From Nitrospira sp. (GTDB taxonomy: Bacteria; Nitrospirota; Nitrospiria; Nitrospirales; Nitrospiraceae): a DNA stretch of 64,000 nucleotides. This document shows positions 17,341 to 25,400 of this stretch, piece after piece. A program made the translations under genes and the position numbers. The DNA lies in NCBI GenBank assembly GCA_005116835.1, contig SWDM01000016.1, positions 186,001-250,000 of the forward strand, in the 5' to 3' direction. Numbering within the stretch: the stretch's first letter is position 1; the number at the start of each line of letters is the position of its first letter. The notes below the pieces were generated by a model. That model ran no database searches, was not told the origin of the DNA, and saw only the letters and a list, made by a program, of their open reading frames with translations.

Positions 17341-17395
17341 GTAGGCTGAAGGGACCCTACTCAGGGATTCAGGCTGAAGGGGTTCAGGCCGAAAG
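17341..17395. repeat. Family A repeat, copy A5, between RelE/Phd and AbiE modules
   Basis: Contains GGGATTCAGGCTGAAGGGG and GTTCAGGCCGAA (17364-17395), a direct repeat of 16551-16582. The first 15 bases, CAGGGATTCAGGCTG, recur exactly at 19660-19674 beyond the AbiE genes. The following stretch 17396-17711 contains only short reading frames with no recognisable protein features. Confidence 0.7.
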
Positions 17396-17711
17396 CTAAA
17401 AATCTAAGAAAACCGCGTTGCGTAGCGAACAGATCCTAAAATGTCATAGGTAATGCAACCAATCGGATTGACAATCTATCTCCCCCAGACCATCCTTCTT
17501 GCTCGCAGAGGGTAGGGGAGGAATGATACCCCTGCTGATATCCCTTGCTCCCGGAACGCGCACAATCAGAATGTGCACGTTCGACGGCCGCAGTGGGACC
17601 AACAGGGGTTCCATTCCTGGTGAAGTGAAACGAGCGAGCTTGGAGGGGGGAAGGAGAGGGCAGACTCGATGGTCTTCTGTGCTCATGCAACGCGTGGCCT
17701 CACTACAGAAA

Positions 17712-17793
17712 AAGGTTAAGGTTGAGGCTTAGGTTGAGCACCGACCAATCCGACTCGGCGTCGACCCTCAACCTCGACCTAAGCCTCGGCCTT
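17712..17793. repeat. Inverted repeat with 6-bp periodic arms
   Basis: The left arm (17712-17738) reads as hexamers GGTTAA, GGTTGA, GGCTTA, GGTTGA; the right arm (17767-17793) is its imperfect complement, with GGCCGA, GGCTTA, GGTCGA, GGTTGA when reversed. It lies 22 bases beyond the stop of the AbiEii-like gene, where a 3' mRNA hairpin would form. Confidence 0.7.
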
Positions 17794-17815
17794 CCGATGA
17801 GACGTGCGCAGTGTC

Positions 17816-18766
17816 TTATCCGTACAGCGCCAGACGCAGACGTTCAAGCGCCTGCCCGCGCTTCGCGGGCGTCATGCGCCGGACATTCTGCAACTTCCAC
17901 TGAACAGCCGGTAGATCGGCCACATTGCGCAGATTCAAGAGGCTCCAATCCGGCTCACCTCCTTTGAAGCTCATCAGGAACTGGCGCTGGCGTTCTGTCA
18001 GCTTAGCTCGAATGAGGGAAATCATGGTTTCGCGCGTCTGTTCCAGTTCTTCCACAGTGACCGGCCTTAACGCCATACCCCTAAACTGTTCTTCGAACGT
18101 CTCGGCAATCGGCTGCCGGCTGGGCGCCAGCATGTCCGCAAGAGATCGATCGCTGCTAATCAGGTAGATGACAAACACCTCCAGTAGACCGTCGCTGAAA
18201 CCCTCGTGTTCCAACAACAATTGCACATCGAACAAGTCGCGCGGGTGCTGTCGGTCGAGCGCCGCACAAAGCTTGCCTGCATACAGATCGTCCAGATGAA
18301 CGACCTGCGCCTCGGTATATCCAAACTGTGCCTCTACCACATGACTGACACCTCGCATGGCCGGCTCGCGCACACAACCGCGCAACACGGGTGAGACCTC
18401 AATCTTCACGCGCACCGGCCCACGCCATGCGACCAGTTTGATGACCTGTCTCTCGGTTTCTGTGCGGTCTACACGAATGTTTTTCGATTGTCCTTCAATC
18501 GAAGACGCCATGCGTTCCAGCGCCGCACCCACCTCCGCCAAGCTGGTTACCCGGTCCTGCACCGGTAAATAGATTAGATCGATATCCACTGACAAACGCG
18601 GCAAATTCCGCACAAACAGATTGATCGCTGTCCCGCCCTTGAGCGCAAAGCAATGCTCGTTTGCCACGAGCGGCAATACATCCAGCAAGAGCACCACTTG
18701 TGAGTAGTATGGATTATCTTCGGCTAGCACTGAACTGCTCCGGAACGGTGATCGAGAAGCGTACAT
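17816..18766 (-). CDS. AbiEii/AbiGii-family nucleotidyltransferase toxin
   Basis: A 316-residue toxin of the type IV AbiE system; members of this family transfer nucleotides, for example onto tRNA acceptor ends. Visible nucleotidyltransferase motifs are FALKGGTAINLFV (about 40-52) and RLSVDIDLIYLP (about 57-68) with its D-x-D, followed by the helical C-terminal half. The start lies inside the antitoxin gene (53-base overlap), and the first few residues are uncertain. Reports describe AbiE pairs as bacteriostatic phage-abortive systems. Confidence 0.87.
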   Translation of the reverse strand: MYASRSPFRSSSVLAEDNPYYSQVVLLLDVLPLVANEHCFALKGGTAINLFVRNLPRLSVDIDLIYLPVQDRVTSLAEVGAALERMASSIEGQSKNIRVDRTETERQVIKLVAWRGPVRVKIEVSPVLRGCVREPAMRGVSHVVEAQFGYTEAQVVHLDDLYAGKLCAALDRQHPRDLFDVQLLLEHEGFSDGLLEVFVIYLISSDRSLADMLAPSRQPIAETFEEQFRGMALRPVTVEELEQTRETMISLIRAKLTERQRQFLMSFKGGEPDWSLLNLRNVADLPAVQWKLQNVRRMTPAKRGQALERLRLALYG

Positions 18767-19526
18767 TTAACCGGCCACCGCGCGTCACCTGCCGTTTGCC
18801 ATACCCAAGCGCCACACGCTCTACTTTCAACTTGCGGCTCCATGGAGCATCTTGACGCGCGGCCAGAAAGAAAAATAGCCGTTTCACTTTGATGCTGGCA
18901 CACCCTTCCAGCAGCGACTGCACCAGCGCGGGCCGCAGCGCGGGCAAGCCTTCGAACAACTCCGCCGCGTGAGTGAAGCTGGCCGACGTGTTCCCCACCA
19001 GACTCAGCACTTCCAAGATTGCCCGCTCCGGCGAAGACGCAGTCAGTGTCCAGTCGCGCACACGCGTCGGCAAGCGTGCCAGTCCCTCGCCCACTACGGC
19101 GGCATCGAAGAGCCGCTGACGATGGAAAACAAACTGCTGCGAGAGGGAAATGGCCAAAACCCAGGCCGGGAGACGTGTGAACCCTCTCCCATGGTTCCAG
19201 AGATGAATGCTCGACTCGCCGCCCAGCGGCAAGTAGTGAGCAAGTCCTTGCAGATTGAGCGCGGAGAGCCCACCCACATGGATAGGCTGTTGCGCCAACC
19301 GTTGGAGAGCTATCACCACCCCCTGCCAGTTAACAGGCGAGACCTGGCGGGAATAGGCGCCATGAGCCAGCGCGGTGAGCCAGCCGCTCGTCACATACTT
19401 ACGGACCAGTTGCGGTGAGATCCCTCGCTCCGATAGCCAGGCGCTCGGAACAGCCACCCCTTCAGGCAAGTCCTTGAGTAGACGATTTAGCAGCCGGTTC
19501 GGGATTGCCTTCTTTTGTATACCCAT
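18714..19526 (-). CDS. AbiEi-family antitoxin
   Basis: A 270-residue antitoxin with an N-terminal winged helix-turn-helix (VAVPSAWLSERGISPQLVRK, about 25-44, then YVTSGWLTALAHGAYSR) and the AbiEi core (HVGGLSALNLQGLAHYLPLG, about 103-122). It would repress the operon by binding inverted repeats upstream; suitable repeats are visible at 19584-19621. The ATG at 19526 has no strong ribosome site. The pair with AbiEii is typical in order and overlap. Confidence 0.83.
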   Translation of the reverse strand: MGIQKKAIPNRLLNRLLKDLPEGVAVPSAWLSERGISPQLVRKYVTSGWLTALAHGAYSRQVSPVNWQGVVIALQRLAQQPIHVGGLSALNLQGLAHYLPLGGESSIHLWNHGRGFTRLPAWVLAISLSQQFVFHRQRLFDAAVVGEGLARLPTRVRDWTLTASSPERAILEVLSLVGNTSASFTHAAELFEGLPALRPALVQSLLEGCASIKVKRLFFFLAARQDAPWSRKLKVERVALGYGKRQVTRGGRLNVRFSITVPEQFSASRR

Positions 19527-19583
19527 GGTGTATCTATTCCCAAAACTTTGAACCAGCGCGCTATTCGCTATTCAAAGCCCAGG

Positions 19584-19621
19584 AGGTTTACGATTTATCA
19601 GAATAGTAAACCTGAGGTTTA
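19584..19621 (-). promoter_or_regulatory. Probable AbiEi operator (AGGTTTAC repeats)
   Basis: Three copies of AGGTTTA(C) lie within 38 bases: 19584-19591, its inverse GTAAACCT at 19606-19613, and AGGTTTA again at 19615-19621. The last two form the perfect palindrome TAAACCTGAGGTTTA. It is located about 60-95 bases upstream of the antitoxin start. AbiEi-type antitoxins are known to bind inverted repeats in their promoters. Confidence 0.6.
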
Positions 19622-19661
19622 TGAATGTCTATATCTGTAAACTAATGACAGTATCTGTTCA

Positions 19662-19809
19662 GGGATTCAGGCTGCGAACTGGTTGATTTGGTTCATCTGG
19701 TTGGTCTGGTTTGTTTTGTTCATCTAGCTGATTTCGTTCAACCAAATAAACGAAACAAATCAAATAAACAAGATAGACCAGACCGTCTGACGGTCTCCAG
19801 AATCCTGCT
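19662..19809. repeat. 148-bp composite repeat (families A + B2), left flank of the DUF5615/DUF433 module
   Basis: Begins GGGATTCAGGCTG, continues with seven 9-base units (TGGTTCATC, TGGTTTGTT and similar), the core TTTCGTTCAACC, the complementary arm, and ends in the small hairpin AGACCGT-CTG-ACGGTCT plus CCAGAATCCTGCT. A colinear copy of equal length lies at 20581-20728. The right halves (from 19732 and 20651) match at 77 of 78 bases, the left halves at about 83 percent. The rest of the gap to 19890 holds no gene. Confidence 0.88.
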
Positions 19810-19890
19810 AACAACGTAGCAACTCAGAGGTTCGGGCTGAAGGTTGGTCTGTGCAGTAGTTCCTGAGGACTTGAACGATGATGGGGGAGG

Positions 19891-20259
19891 TTATGAGAAC
19901 TCAGGATTAGAAGCCGCGGGACGAACACGGACTCGTCCAGGCTCAACTGTGACGATCGCACCTGATTGAAGTTCTGTTCCGTAGCGATTCATGACCATCA
20001 AGCAGGTGGGTGCTTGTTGGGAGGCAGGCAAGACCACCAGTCGGATAATTCCCGCGTGAGCTTGTTCGCGCACCACTGCCAGCTCACCGAAGTCTTTGTC
20101 GAGCGTGATGAGAATCCGGCCCTCCTGATGAGCCATGGACAAGATCTCATAATCGCCAGGATCAGTCGGCCAGTCTCCAGCCCAGATGACATCGTGCCCT
20201 GCGGCCTTCAGCGGATCTACGACGCCACCCCAGACGCAGGTATCGAGCAGAATTTTCAC
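19891..20259 (-). CDS. DUF5615 PIN-like protein (probable toxin)
   Basis: A 122-residue protein of the PIN-like DUF5615 family. Acidic PIN-type residues are visible in MKILLDTCVWG (Asp6), PGDYEIL (about 34-40) and ILITLDKDFGELA (about 49-61, with the D-x-D). Such proteins pair with DUF433 antitoxins and are presumed RNases. The start is GTG, overlapping the DUF433 stop by 4 bases. The C-terminus VEPGRVRVRP is typical of the family. Confidence 0.85.
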   Translation of the reverse strand: MKILLDTCVWGGVVDPLKAAGHDVIWAGDWPTDPGDYEILSMAHQEGRILITLDKDFGELAVVREQAHAGIIRLVVLPASQQAPTCLMVMNRYGTELQSGAIVTVEPGRVRVRPAASNPEFS

Positions 20260-20507
20260 GAGGCGGATTCAAGAGGCAGGGGGTTAATCCGCTCATGGCC
20301 GACGAGCCGATGGGCATAGGTAAGGCAGGCTTGAATATCCTCACGCTCCAGCCACGGATAGCCACGAAGGATCGTCTCAGGTGTATCGCCGGCAGCCAAC
20401 ATGCCAAGGACATGTTCAACGGCGAGTCGCCGACCTCGGATAATTGGCTTCCCGCCGAAAATATTCTGGTTCACCGTAATGCGCTTGAGAAGAAGTTGCT
20501 CGTCCAT
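20256..20507 (-). CDS. DUF433 antitoxin (VapB45-like)
   Basis: An 83-residue antitoxin with the DUF433 signature ITVNQNIFGGKPIIRGRRLA (about 10-29), a helix-turn-helix-like middle (VEHVLGMLAAGDTPETIL) and YPWLEREDIQACLTYA (about 51-66). It lies directly upstream of, and overlaps, the PIN-like partner. The ATG has GAGG upstream. Confidence 0.87.
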   Translation of the reverse strand: MDEQLLLKRITVNQNIFGGKPIIRGRRLAVEHVLGMLAAGDTPETILRGYPWLEREDIQACLTYAHRLVGHERINPLPLESAS

Positions 20508-20567
20508 GGCTCTACCTCACATGAGCACATGATAGCGCACTTGGGCATAGAAGAAAACCTGCTCATG

Positions 20568-20764
20568 GATTCAGGCTGAAGGGATTCAGGCTGAAAACTG
20601 GTTGGTTTGGTTCATCTGGTTTCTTTGGTTCATTTTGTTGATCTTGTTCATTTCGTTCAACCAAATAAACGAAACAAACCAAATAAACAAGATAGACCAG
20701 ACCGTCTGACGGTCTCCAGAATCCTGCTGAATCAGCCTAAAACCCCTTCAGCCTGAACACCTGA
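20568..20764. repeat. 148-bp composite repeat (families A + B3), right flank of the DUF5615/DUF433 module
   Basis: The 148-base element at 20581-20728 is the direct copy of 19662-19809. It is preceded by one extra GGATTCAGGCTGAAG word and followed by an inverted family A word pair (CCTAAAACCCCTTCAGCC, up to 20764). The pair of direct repeats brackets the toxin-antitoxin genes with a period of 919 bases. Confidence 0.88.
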
Positions 20765-20789
20765 GTCTCTAACTAAAACTTGAGCCCAA

Positions 20790-20829
20790 TGTAACAGGGC
20801 CACTGAACCAGCCATGTTACACTGCGCCC
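20790..20829 (+). promoter_or_regulatory. Possible leaderless promoter and TGTTACA inverted repeat before wecB
   Basis: TGTAACA at 20790-20796 and TGTTACA at 20815-20821 are perfect inverted heptamers. TACACT (20818-20823) could be a -10 box that places the transcription start at or next to the A of the wecB ATG (20830). No Shine-Dalgarno sequence precedes the ATG, which agrees with a leaderless transcript. Confidence 0.35.
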
Positions 20830-22044
20830 ATGAAGCTGCTCCTTGTCGCCGGTGCGCGACCGAATTTCATGAAGATCGCCTCGATCGTCGCGGCGCTCGA
20901 CGCGCATAATCTTGCCGCGAAGAAACGGATCGACTATCTTCTGATCCATACGGGTCAGCATTACGACGAGAAGATGTCCCAAACCTTCTTCCGTGAGCTG
21001 GACCTGCCAAGGCCGGCTGTGGACTTGGAGGTCGGATCCGGAACGCACGCGGCTCAGACCGCAGAGATCATGAAACGGTTCGAACCGGTGCTGGTCAAAG
21101 AGCGCCCGGATGCAGTCCTCCTCGTCGGCGACGTCAATTCAACCATCGCCTGCGCGCTCGTCGCAGCGAAAATCTCCTACCCGGATGGGACGGACGCATC
21201 AGACCGCACCCGCCCGCTCATCGTTCATGTCGAGGCGGGGTTGCGCAGCCGGGACCGCTCGATGCCGGAGGAGATCAACCGGATATTGACCGACGCCCTG
21301 TCGGATCTGCTCTTCGTGACGGAGCAGAGCGCCGTTCGTAATTTGCGCAGCGAAGGCATCGCCCTCAACCGCATCCACCTGGTCGGGAACACGATGGTGG
21401 ATACGTTACTGCGCCATCGTGACCGGGCAGCACAATCTGCCATTCTGCAACGGCTCGGCCTTGCAGTATCCGATTCAGACAATCAGACGGCACTGCCCTA
21501 TGGCGTCGTGACGCTGCATCGACCGGGCAACGTCGACGATCCAACCACCTTTCGAAACATTCTCGACGCCTTGCTCACCATCGGAAAGACGCTGCCCCTC
21601 GTGTTTCCAGTTCATCCGCGAACCGTCTCCCGCATCCAGGAGTTCGACTTTACGGGCCAATGCAAAATGCTGGAACCGCATGAGACAATCCCGGACACTA
21701 AAGCAGGCTTATATTTCATCGAGCCGCTGGGCTATCTCCATTTTCTCAGGCTGATGTCGAAAGCGAGAATCGTCCTCACGGACTCGGGAGGGATCCAGGA
21801 AGAAACAACGATGCTGGGAGTCCCTTGCGTCACCCTGCGAAACAACACAGAACGTCCGGTAACAATCTCCGAAGGCACGAACGTGCTGGCGGGAATGTCC
21901 AAAGAGGCCATCGTGCGGCAGGCCATCAGGCAGTCGAAACGACGCGTGAAATCAAAGAAGCCCTACCGGTGGGATGGAAAAGCAGGAGCACGAATTGTCA
22001 GGATTCTTTCAACGACGGTTTCGAAGCAATACCAACGGATTTAG
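20830..22044 (+). CDS. wecB: UDP-N-acetylglucosamine 2-epimerase (non-hydrolysing)
   Basis: Cytoplasmic enzyme converting UDP-GlcNAc to UDP-ManNAc for surface polysaccharide synthesis, 404 residues. Family motifs are LLLVAGARPNFMKIASI (about 3-19), LIHTGQHYDEKMS (about 38-50), VHVEAGLRSRDRSMPEEINR (about 132-151, with the E-AGLRS and PEE-NR patterns) and LTDSGGIQEE (about 316-325). It is the first gene of the second polysaccharide locus and lies divergent from the toxin-antitoxin array. The product would feed a ManNAc-containing repeat unit, matching the WecG-type transferase at 11.6-12.3 kb. Confidence 0.93.
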   Translation: MKLLLVAGARPNFMKIASIVAALDAHNLAAKKRIDYLLIHTGQHYDEKMSQTFFRELDLPRPAVDLEVGSGTHAAQTAEIMKRFEPVLVKERPDAVLLVGDVNSTIACALVAAKISYPDGTDASDRTRPLIVHVEAGLRSRDRSMPEEINRILTDALSDLLFVTEQSAVRNLRSEGIALNRIHLVGNTMVDTLLRHRDRAAQSAILQRLGLAVSDSDNQTALPYGVVTLHRPGNVDDPTTFRNILDALLTIGKTLPLVFPVHPRTVSRIQEFDFTGQCKMLEPHETIPDTKAGLYFIEPLGYLHFLRLMSKARIVLTDSGGIQEETTMLGVPCVTLRNNTERPVTISEGTNVLAGMSKEAIVRQAIRQSKRRVKSKKPYRWDGKAGARIVRILSTTVSKQYQRI

Positions 22045-22086
22045 TAAAAGAATGTAGCGGGACAGATCAGGGCTCTTCATTATAAA

Positions 22087-23352
22087 ATGCAAACCGAGCT
22101 TTCACGAGATAACCACCAAATCTGGCAGCAGCATCAAGCAGAAATACCAGCCATGGTGCGAGAAAGGAACAGGGATGTGAAGGCCTGGCTGATCCAGCCG
22201 GCAATCGCTCCCTATCGTGTACCACTATTTCAAGAGATCGGCAGCACTCCCGGTATAGACCTTACAGTCGTTGTCCAGGCAGAAACCCTGGCGGGACACC
22301 CTTGGAAGATCGACATCAATCAGCTGCCGTTTCAAGTGCTGCGCGTTCCCGCCATGAGATGGCAACGAAATTTTGAGAGCGAGGCGTTTATAAGCCCCGC
22401 CATTATCCGGGAGTTTATTCGGCATCGTCCGGATGTCGTCATTTGCAGCGGATTTACCATGTCCACGATGCTGCTGTTCCTACCTATGCTGCTGTTCGGT
22501 ACTCCCTTTATCATCTGGAACGAGGGAACCTGCTCTACGGACGGCAACATCTCCCCCATCAAGCTACGCATCAGACGTGCACTCGCACGCCGGGCCAGCG
22601 GTTTTCTTGTTGCCGGAAGTCTCTCGCGACAATATATAGAAGGACTGCTTCCAAGACCTGAAAATGGTCTCTTCCATCTGGCCTACAACTGCATCGACAA
22701 CGCGCATTTCATGCGCGACATGTCAAATGAGGACGATCGCGCGCACTTGAATCAGTTGAAGCAACGGTTCGCTCCAAGGAATTTGCTTCACGTCGGGAAG
22801 CTGGGCGAGCGCAAAGGGATCAAACAGTTACTGGAGGCCTACCGCCGTTTGGTGCATGACCGTGGTATGCAGGATGTGGGGCTTATTCTGCTGGGGGATG
22901 GACCATTGCGGCAGTACATTTGCGATTTTGCCGAACAACATAAGCTCGACAAGATTCATGTGGGAGGATTCGTTCCCCAGGATCAGATCCCTGCCTACTA
23001 CGCACTTGCGGATGTGTTCGTGCTTTTGAGCATCGCGGATCCGAACCCACTGGTGATCTTTGAAGCACTCGCCACCGGTCTTCCCATTGTATGTTCGTCT
23101 CGCGCCGGCAACGCGGTGGACTTCATCGTCAACGGATCCAATGGATATCAAGTCGACCCTCTGGATACTGATGCCGTGGTCGACAAGATGGCCCTGGCCC
23201 TCACCACCATCGACCGTACAACTTCGACGTGTGTATCGAGGAAGCTGGTGATGAAAGCAACCTACCAGGACGTCGCCAAGGTTTTCGCTGACGCTGTGAT
23301 CATTGCAGGTCGAGCAGGTGGACAATCCCTCGGATCTTCGGTTTCCGGGTAA
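22087..23352 (+). CDS. Glycosyltransferase family 4 (GT-B fold)
   Basis: Glycosyltransferase of 421 residues. The N-terminal Rossmann half begins KAWLIQPAIAPYRVPLFQEI. The C-terminal GT1-type domain shows LHVGKLGERKGIKQLLEAYR (about 236-255), VGLILLGDGPLRQYI and the nucleotide-sugar binding signature NPLVIFEALATGLPIV (about 320-335, with the E-x7-E-like pattern). The donor and acceptor are unknown. The start is uncertain: ATG 22087 and ATG 22153 lack a ribosome site, and GTG 22177, preceded by AGGAACAGGG, is also possible. The gene is 42 bases downstream of wecB and converges with the methyltransferase gene. Confidence 0.85.
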   Translation: MQTELSRDNHQIWQQHQAEIPAMVRERNRDVKAWLIQPAIAPYRVPLFQEIGSTPGIDLTVVVQAETLAGHPWKIDINQLPFQVLRVPAMRWQRNFESEAFISPAIIREFIRHRPDVVICSGFTMSTMLLFLPMLLFGTPFIIWNEGTCSTDGNISPIKLRIRRALARRASGFLVAGSLSRQYIEGLLPRPENGLFHLAYNCIDNAHFMRDMSNEDDRAHLNQLKQRFAPRNLLHVGKLGERKGIKQLLEAYRRLVHDRGMQDVGLILLGDGPLRQYICDFAEQHKLDKIHVGGFVPQDQIPAYYALADVFVLLSIADPNPLVIFEALATGLPIVCSSRAGNAVDFIVNGSNGYQVDPLDTDAVVDKMALALTTIDRTTSTCVSRKLVMKATYQDVAKVFADAVIIAGRAGGQSLGSSVSG

Positions 23353-23366
23353 TTCTCACGGAAGAT

Positions 23367-24143
23367 TCAACAGGGCGGCGCAGGTTTTTCTGCAACTACC
23401 AGCACCATCGTCGCCAACAGCTGACCCCGGTAACGGCCAAAGGCTTTTTCGCTGACCCGCTGAAGGGGCAAGGCGAAAAATGTTCGCCTTGAAATTCGAT
23501 ACCCCAAGTGCTCCAGTAACACCTCTAAATCAGACGCATTAAATTGATGCCGTTGATGTCGGAGATAAGAAGACCGCAAGGGAAGAAGGAGTCGGCAGAT
23601 GCGCTGCATAATCCGATAGACCGAACTTCGATTGGGAACCGATAGAATGAGCCTGCCGCCTGGCTTTAGTAAGCGAAAAAACTGGGCAAGCACCTGCTCA
23701 TAGTCCATGACGTATTCCAGAACACTGGAACACAGGATCAGCCCAGCCTTTCCTTTATAACAGGTCTCAAGCTCTACCGGAAGAGGAAGGGAAGCATGAA
23801 GATAAGTCCCCCATTGGCCGACACCTGCTTCATCGGCCCTGCGTCTGGCTAAGGATAACATCTTGTCGCTTTGATCGATCCCAACGGTCTGAAAGCCTTT
23901 GGCTGCAACTGATCGACTTAACGTACCGTCACCGCATCCCAGGTCCAAACAGATTCCTCCATCGGCCAATCGATCGAGACTCTCACCTATCACCCGTTGC
24001 CAAATTCGCTGGCGTTCATGAAAATCGGCTTTCGCCTGATAGTTTTGTCCAAACTGTTCCGCAGCTTGGTTGAAATGCTCCTCAACAGTGTTGGGGTTAC
24101 TAGGGCTTCCTGTCAATTCAGCAGATCCACGCACTTCATCCAC
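23367..24143 (-). CDS. Class I SAM-dependent methyltransferase
   Basis: A 258-residue methyltransferase with motif I ICLDLGCGDGTLSRSVA (about 63-79), the acidic VGIDQSDKML (about 87-96), LILCSSVLEYV (about 130) and LLKPGGRLILSVPN (motif post-II, about 155-168). It is the last gene of the minus-strand polysaccharide operon and may O-methylate a sugar or lipid intermediate; the target is unknown. The start is taken as the GTG at 24143, without a convincing ribosome site. Confidence 0.82.
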   Translation of the reverse strand: MDEVRGSAELTGSPSNPNTVEEHFNQAAEQFGQNYQAKADFHERQRIWQRVIGESLDRLADGGICLDLGCGDGTLSRSVAAKGFQTVGIDQSDKMLSLARRRADEAGVGQWGTYLHASLPLPVELETCYKGKAGLILCSSVLEYVMDYEQVLAQFFRLLKPGGRLILSVPNRSSVYRIMQRICRLLLPLRSSYLRHQRHQFNASDLEVLLEHLGYRISRRTFFALPLQRVSEKAFGRYRGQLLATMVLVVAEKPAPPC

Positions 24144-24191
24144 AAGGCACCGGTGTGTAGTTAGCCATTTGGAATAACACTCCCATCGAAC

Positions 24192-25400
24192 CTATCGCGA
24201 TCCAGGCTTCTGCTCACTAACCAATGCTACGGAGGAGACTCGGGAAAGAGGGTGGCACCCTCCAGACGCCAGCGTAAAGAGATCGCCCAGGCAGAGAACC
24301 AATCGTTCGCTTGTATAGAACCGCTCGAAGCGTTCTCGCGCATTTCGGCCCATACGTTCAACCTCTTTAGGATGGTCGAGGCACCAGAGAAGGCGATCGG
24401 CCAGATGTTGAGGATCGTTGGACCGCACTTCGAGCCCACATTCTCCTTCGATCACGGTATCCCTCAAGCAGCCTCGGTCCGTAAACAGCACCGGCAAGCC
24501 GGAAGCCATGGCCTCGAGCACGACGAGGGGCTGACCCTCTTGTTGTATGCCGGGAAACACAAACAGGTCTGCCGATGAGTAGATCGACCATTTGTGTTCG
24601 AGAGTGGAGACCGGTCCGGTGAAGACAACCTGCCCACTCAGTCCATGGCGCAGGATGAAGGATTCCGCCTCCCGTCGATCTTCTTCATTCAGCCAGGGAC
24701 CGGCTAGCATGAATTCGACGTCCTGCCTGATCTTCAATACCATCGGGATCGCAGCCAACAGAACCAGCGCGCCCTTCAACCGGCTCAAGGTGCTCAAATG
24801 TAAAATCCGATACCGGCGTGGTTTGTGTGACTCGTGTGCCGGCTTGTGGACAGCCGGCCAGTCGATTCCATTTGGCACAACGGCAACGCGATTAGAAGTA
24901 ATCAGACCATCGAAGAGCTGGCGAAACGACTCGCCAAGGACTGCCACATAGGACACACGCCGGAATACCATCCGTACATACATTCTCACCAGGAATGAAC
25001 GGCTCTCATACCAGGCTTTGAAATTCCCGCCGTGCAGATGCAGTACCACGTGAGCGCCAGCAATCCAGACCGGCAGCATCAAGAGACTGTCACGCAGGAA
25101 ACCGACGGTCGATTGGGAGATGGCAAGATATGCTACTGTCGGACGTTCTTGCCGCAATAACGATATTAAACTCCACCATTGTTTCAGAAAAAGCACGACG
25201 TCGTGCAAGTCCGGCTTGTCCACATGTTCGATGCCTCTTCGATCGGCCAGATCGACGTGCAAGAGATCGAACTTGGTCCCAAGTGACGATTCGAGGATGG
25301 CTTTCATGGCCACACTGACACCGTGGTACGGAGGTGGCGTCGGGCCGATGATCAGCACGGGTTGCTTATCAAGATGGTCTGGATTACTAGTGAAACGCAT
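24192..25400 (-). CDS. Glycosyltransferase family 4
   Basis: A 402-residue GT-B glycosyltransferase. It shows the N-terminal VLIIGPTPPPYHGVSVAMKA (about 15-34, the glycine-rich loop), VVLHLHGGNFKAWYESR (about 118), the hinge YRILHLSTLSRLKGALVLLA and the C-terminal donor site FPGIQQEGQPLVVLEAMASG (about 290-309). It overlaps the upstream acyltransferase gene by 14 bases, so the two are co-expressed. Sugar specificity is unknown. Confidence 0.87.
   Translation of the reverse strand: MRFTSNPDHLDKQPVLIIGPTPPPYHGVSVAMKAILESSLGTKFDLLHVDLADRRGIEHVDKPDLHDVVLFLKQWWSLISLLRQERPTVAYLAISQSTVGFLRDSLLMLPVWIAGAHVVLHLHGGNFKAWYESRSFLVRMYVRMVFRRVSYVAVLGESFRQLFDGLITSNRVAVVPNGIDWPAVHKPAHESHKPRRYRILHLSTLSRLKGALVLLAAIPMVLKIRQDVEFMLAGPWLNEEDRREAESFILRHGLSGQVVFTGPVSTLEHKWSIYSSADLFVFPGIQQEGQPLVVLEAMASGLPVLFTDRGCLRDTVIEGECGLEVRSNDPQHLADRLLWCLDHPKEVERMGRNARERFERFYTSERLVLCLGDLFTLASGGCHPLSRVSSVALVSEQKPGSR

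Noticed and set aside
17436-17690. Two overlapping minus-strand reading frames of about 80 codons between RelE/Phd and AbiE
   Set aside because: Neither has a ribosome site, domain features or coding-like composition; they overlap each other in different frames.
16693-20507. Prophage or integrative element carrying the TA modules
   Set aside because: No integrase, recombinase, phage structural gene or tRNA attachment site is visible; only the direct repeats suggest movement.
16507-20764. CRISPR array suggested by many similar repeats
   Set aside because: Repeats are not evenly spaced by unique spacers, differ in sequence and length, and no cas genes are present.
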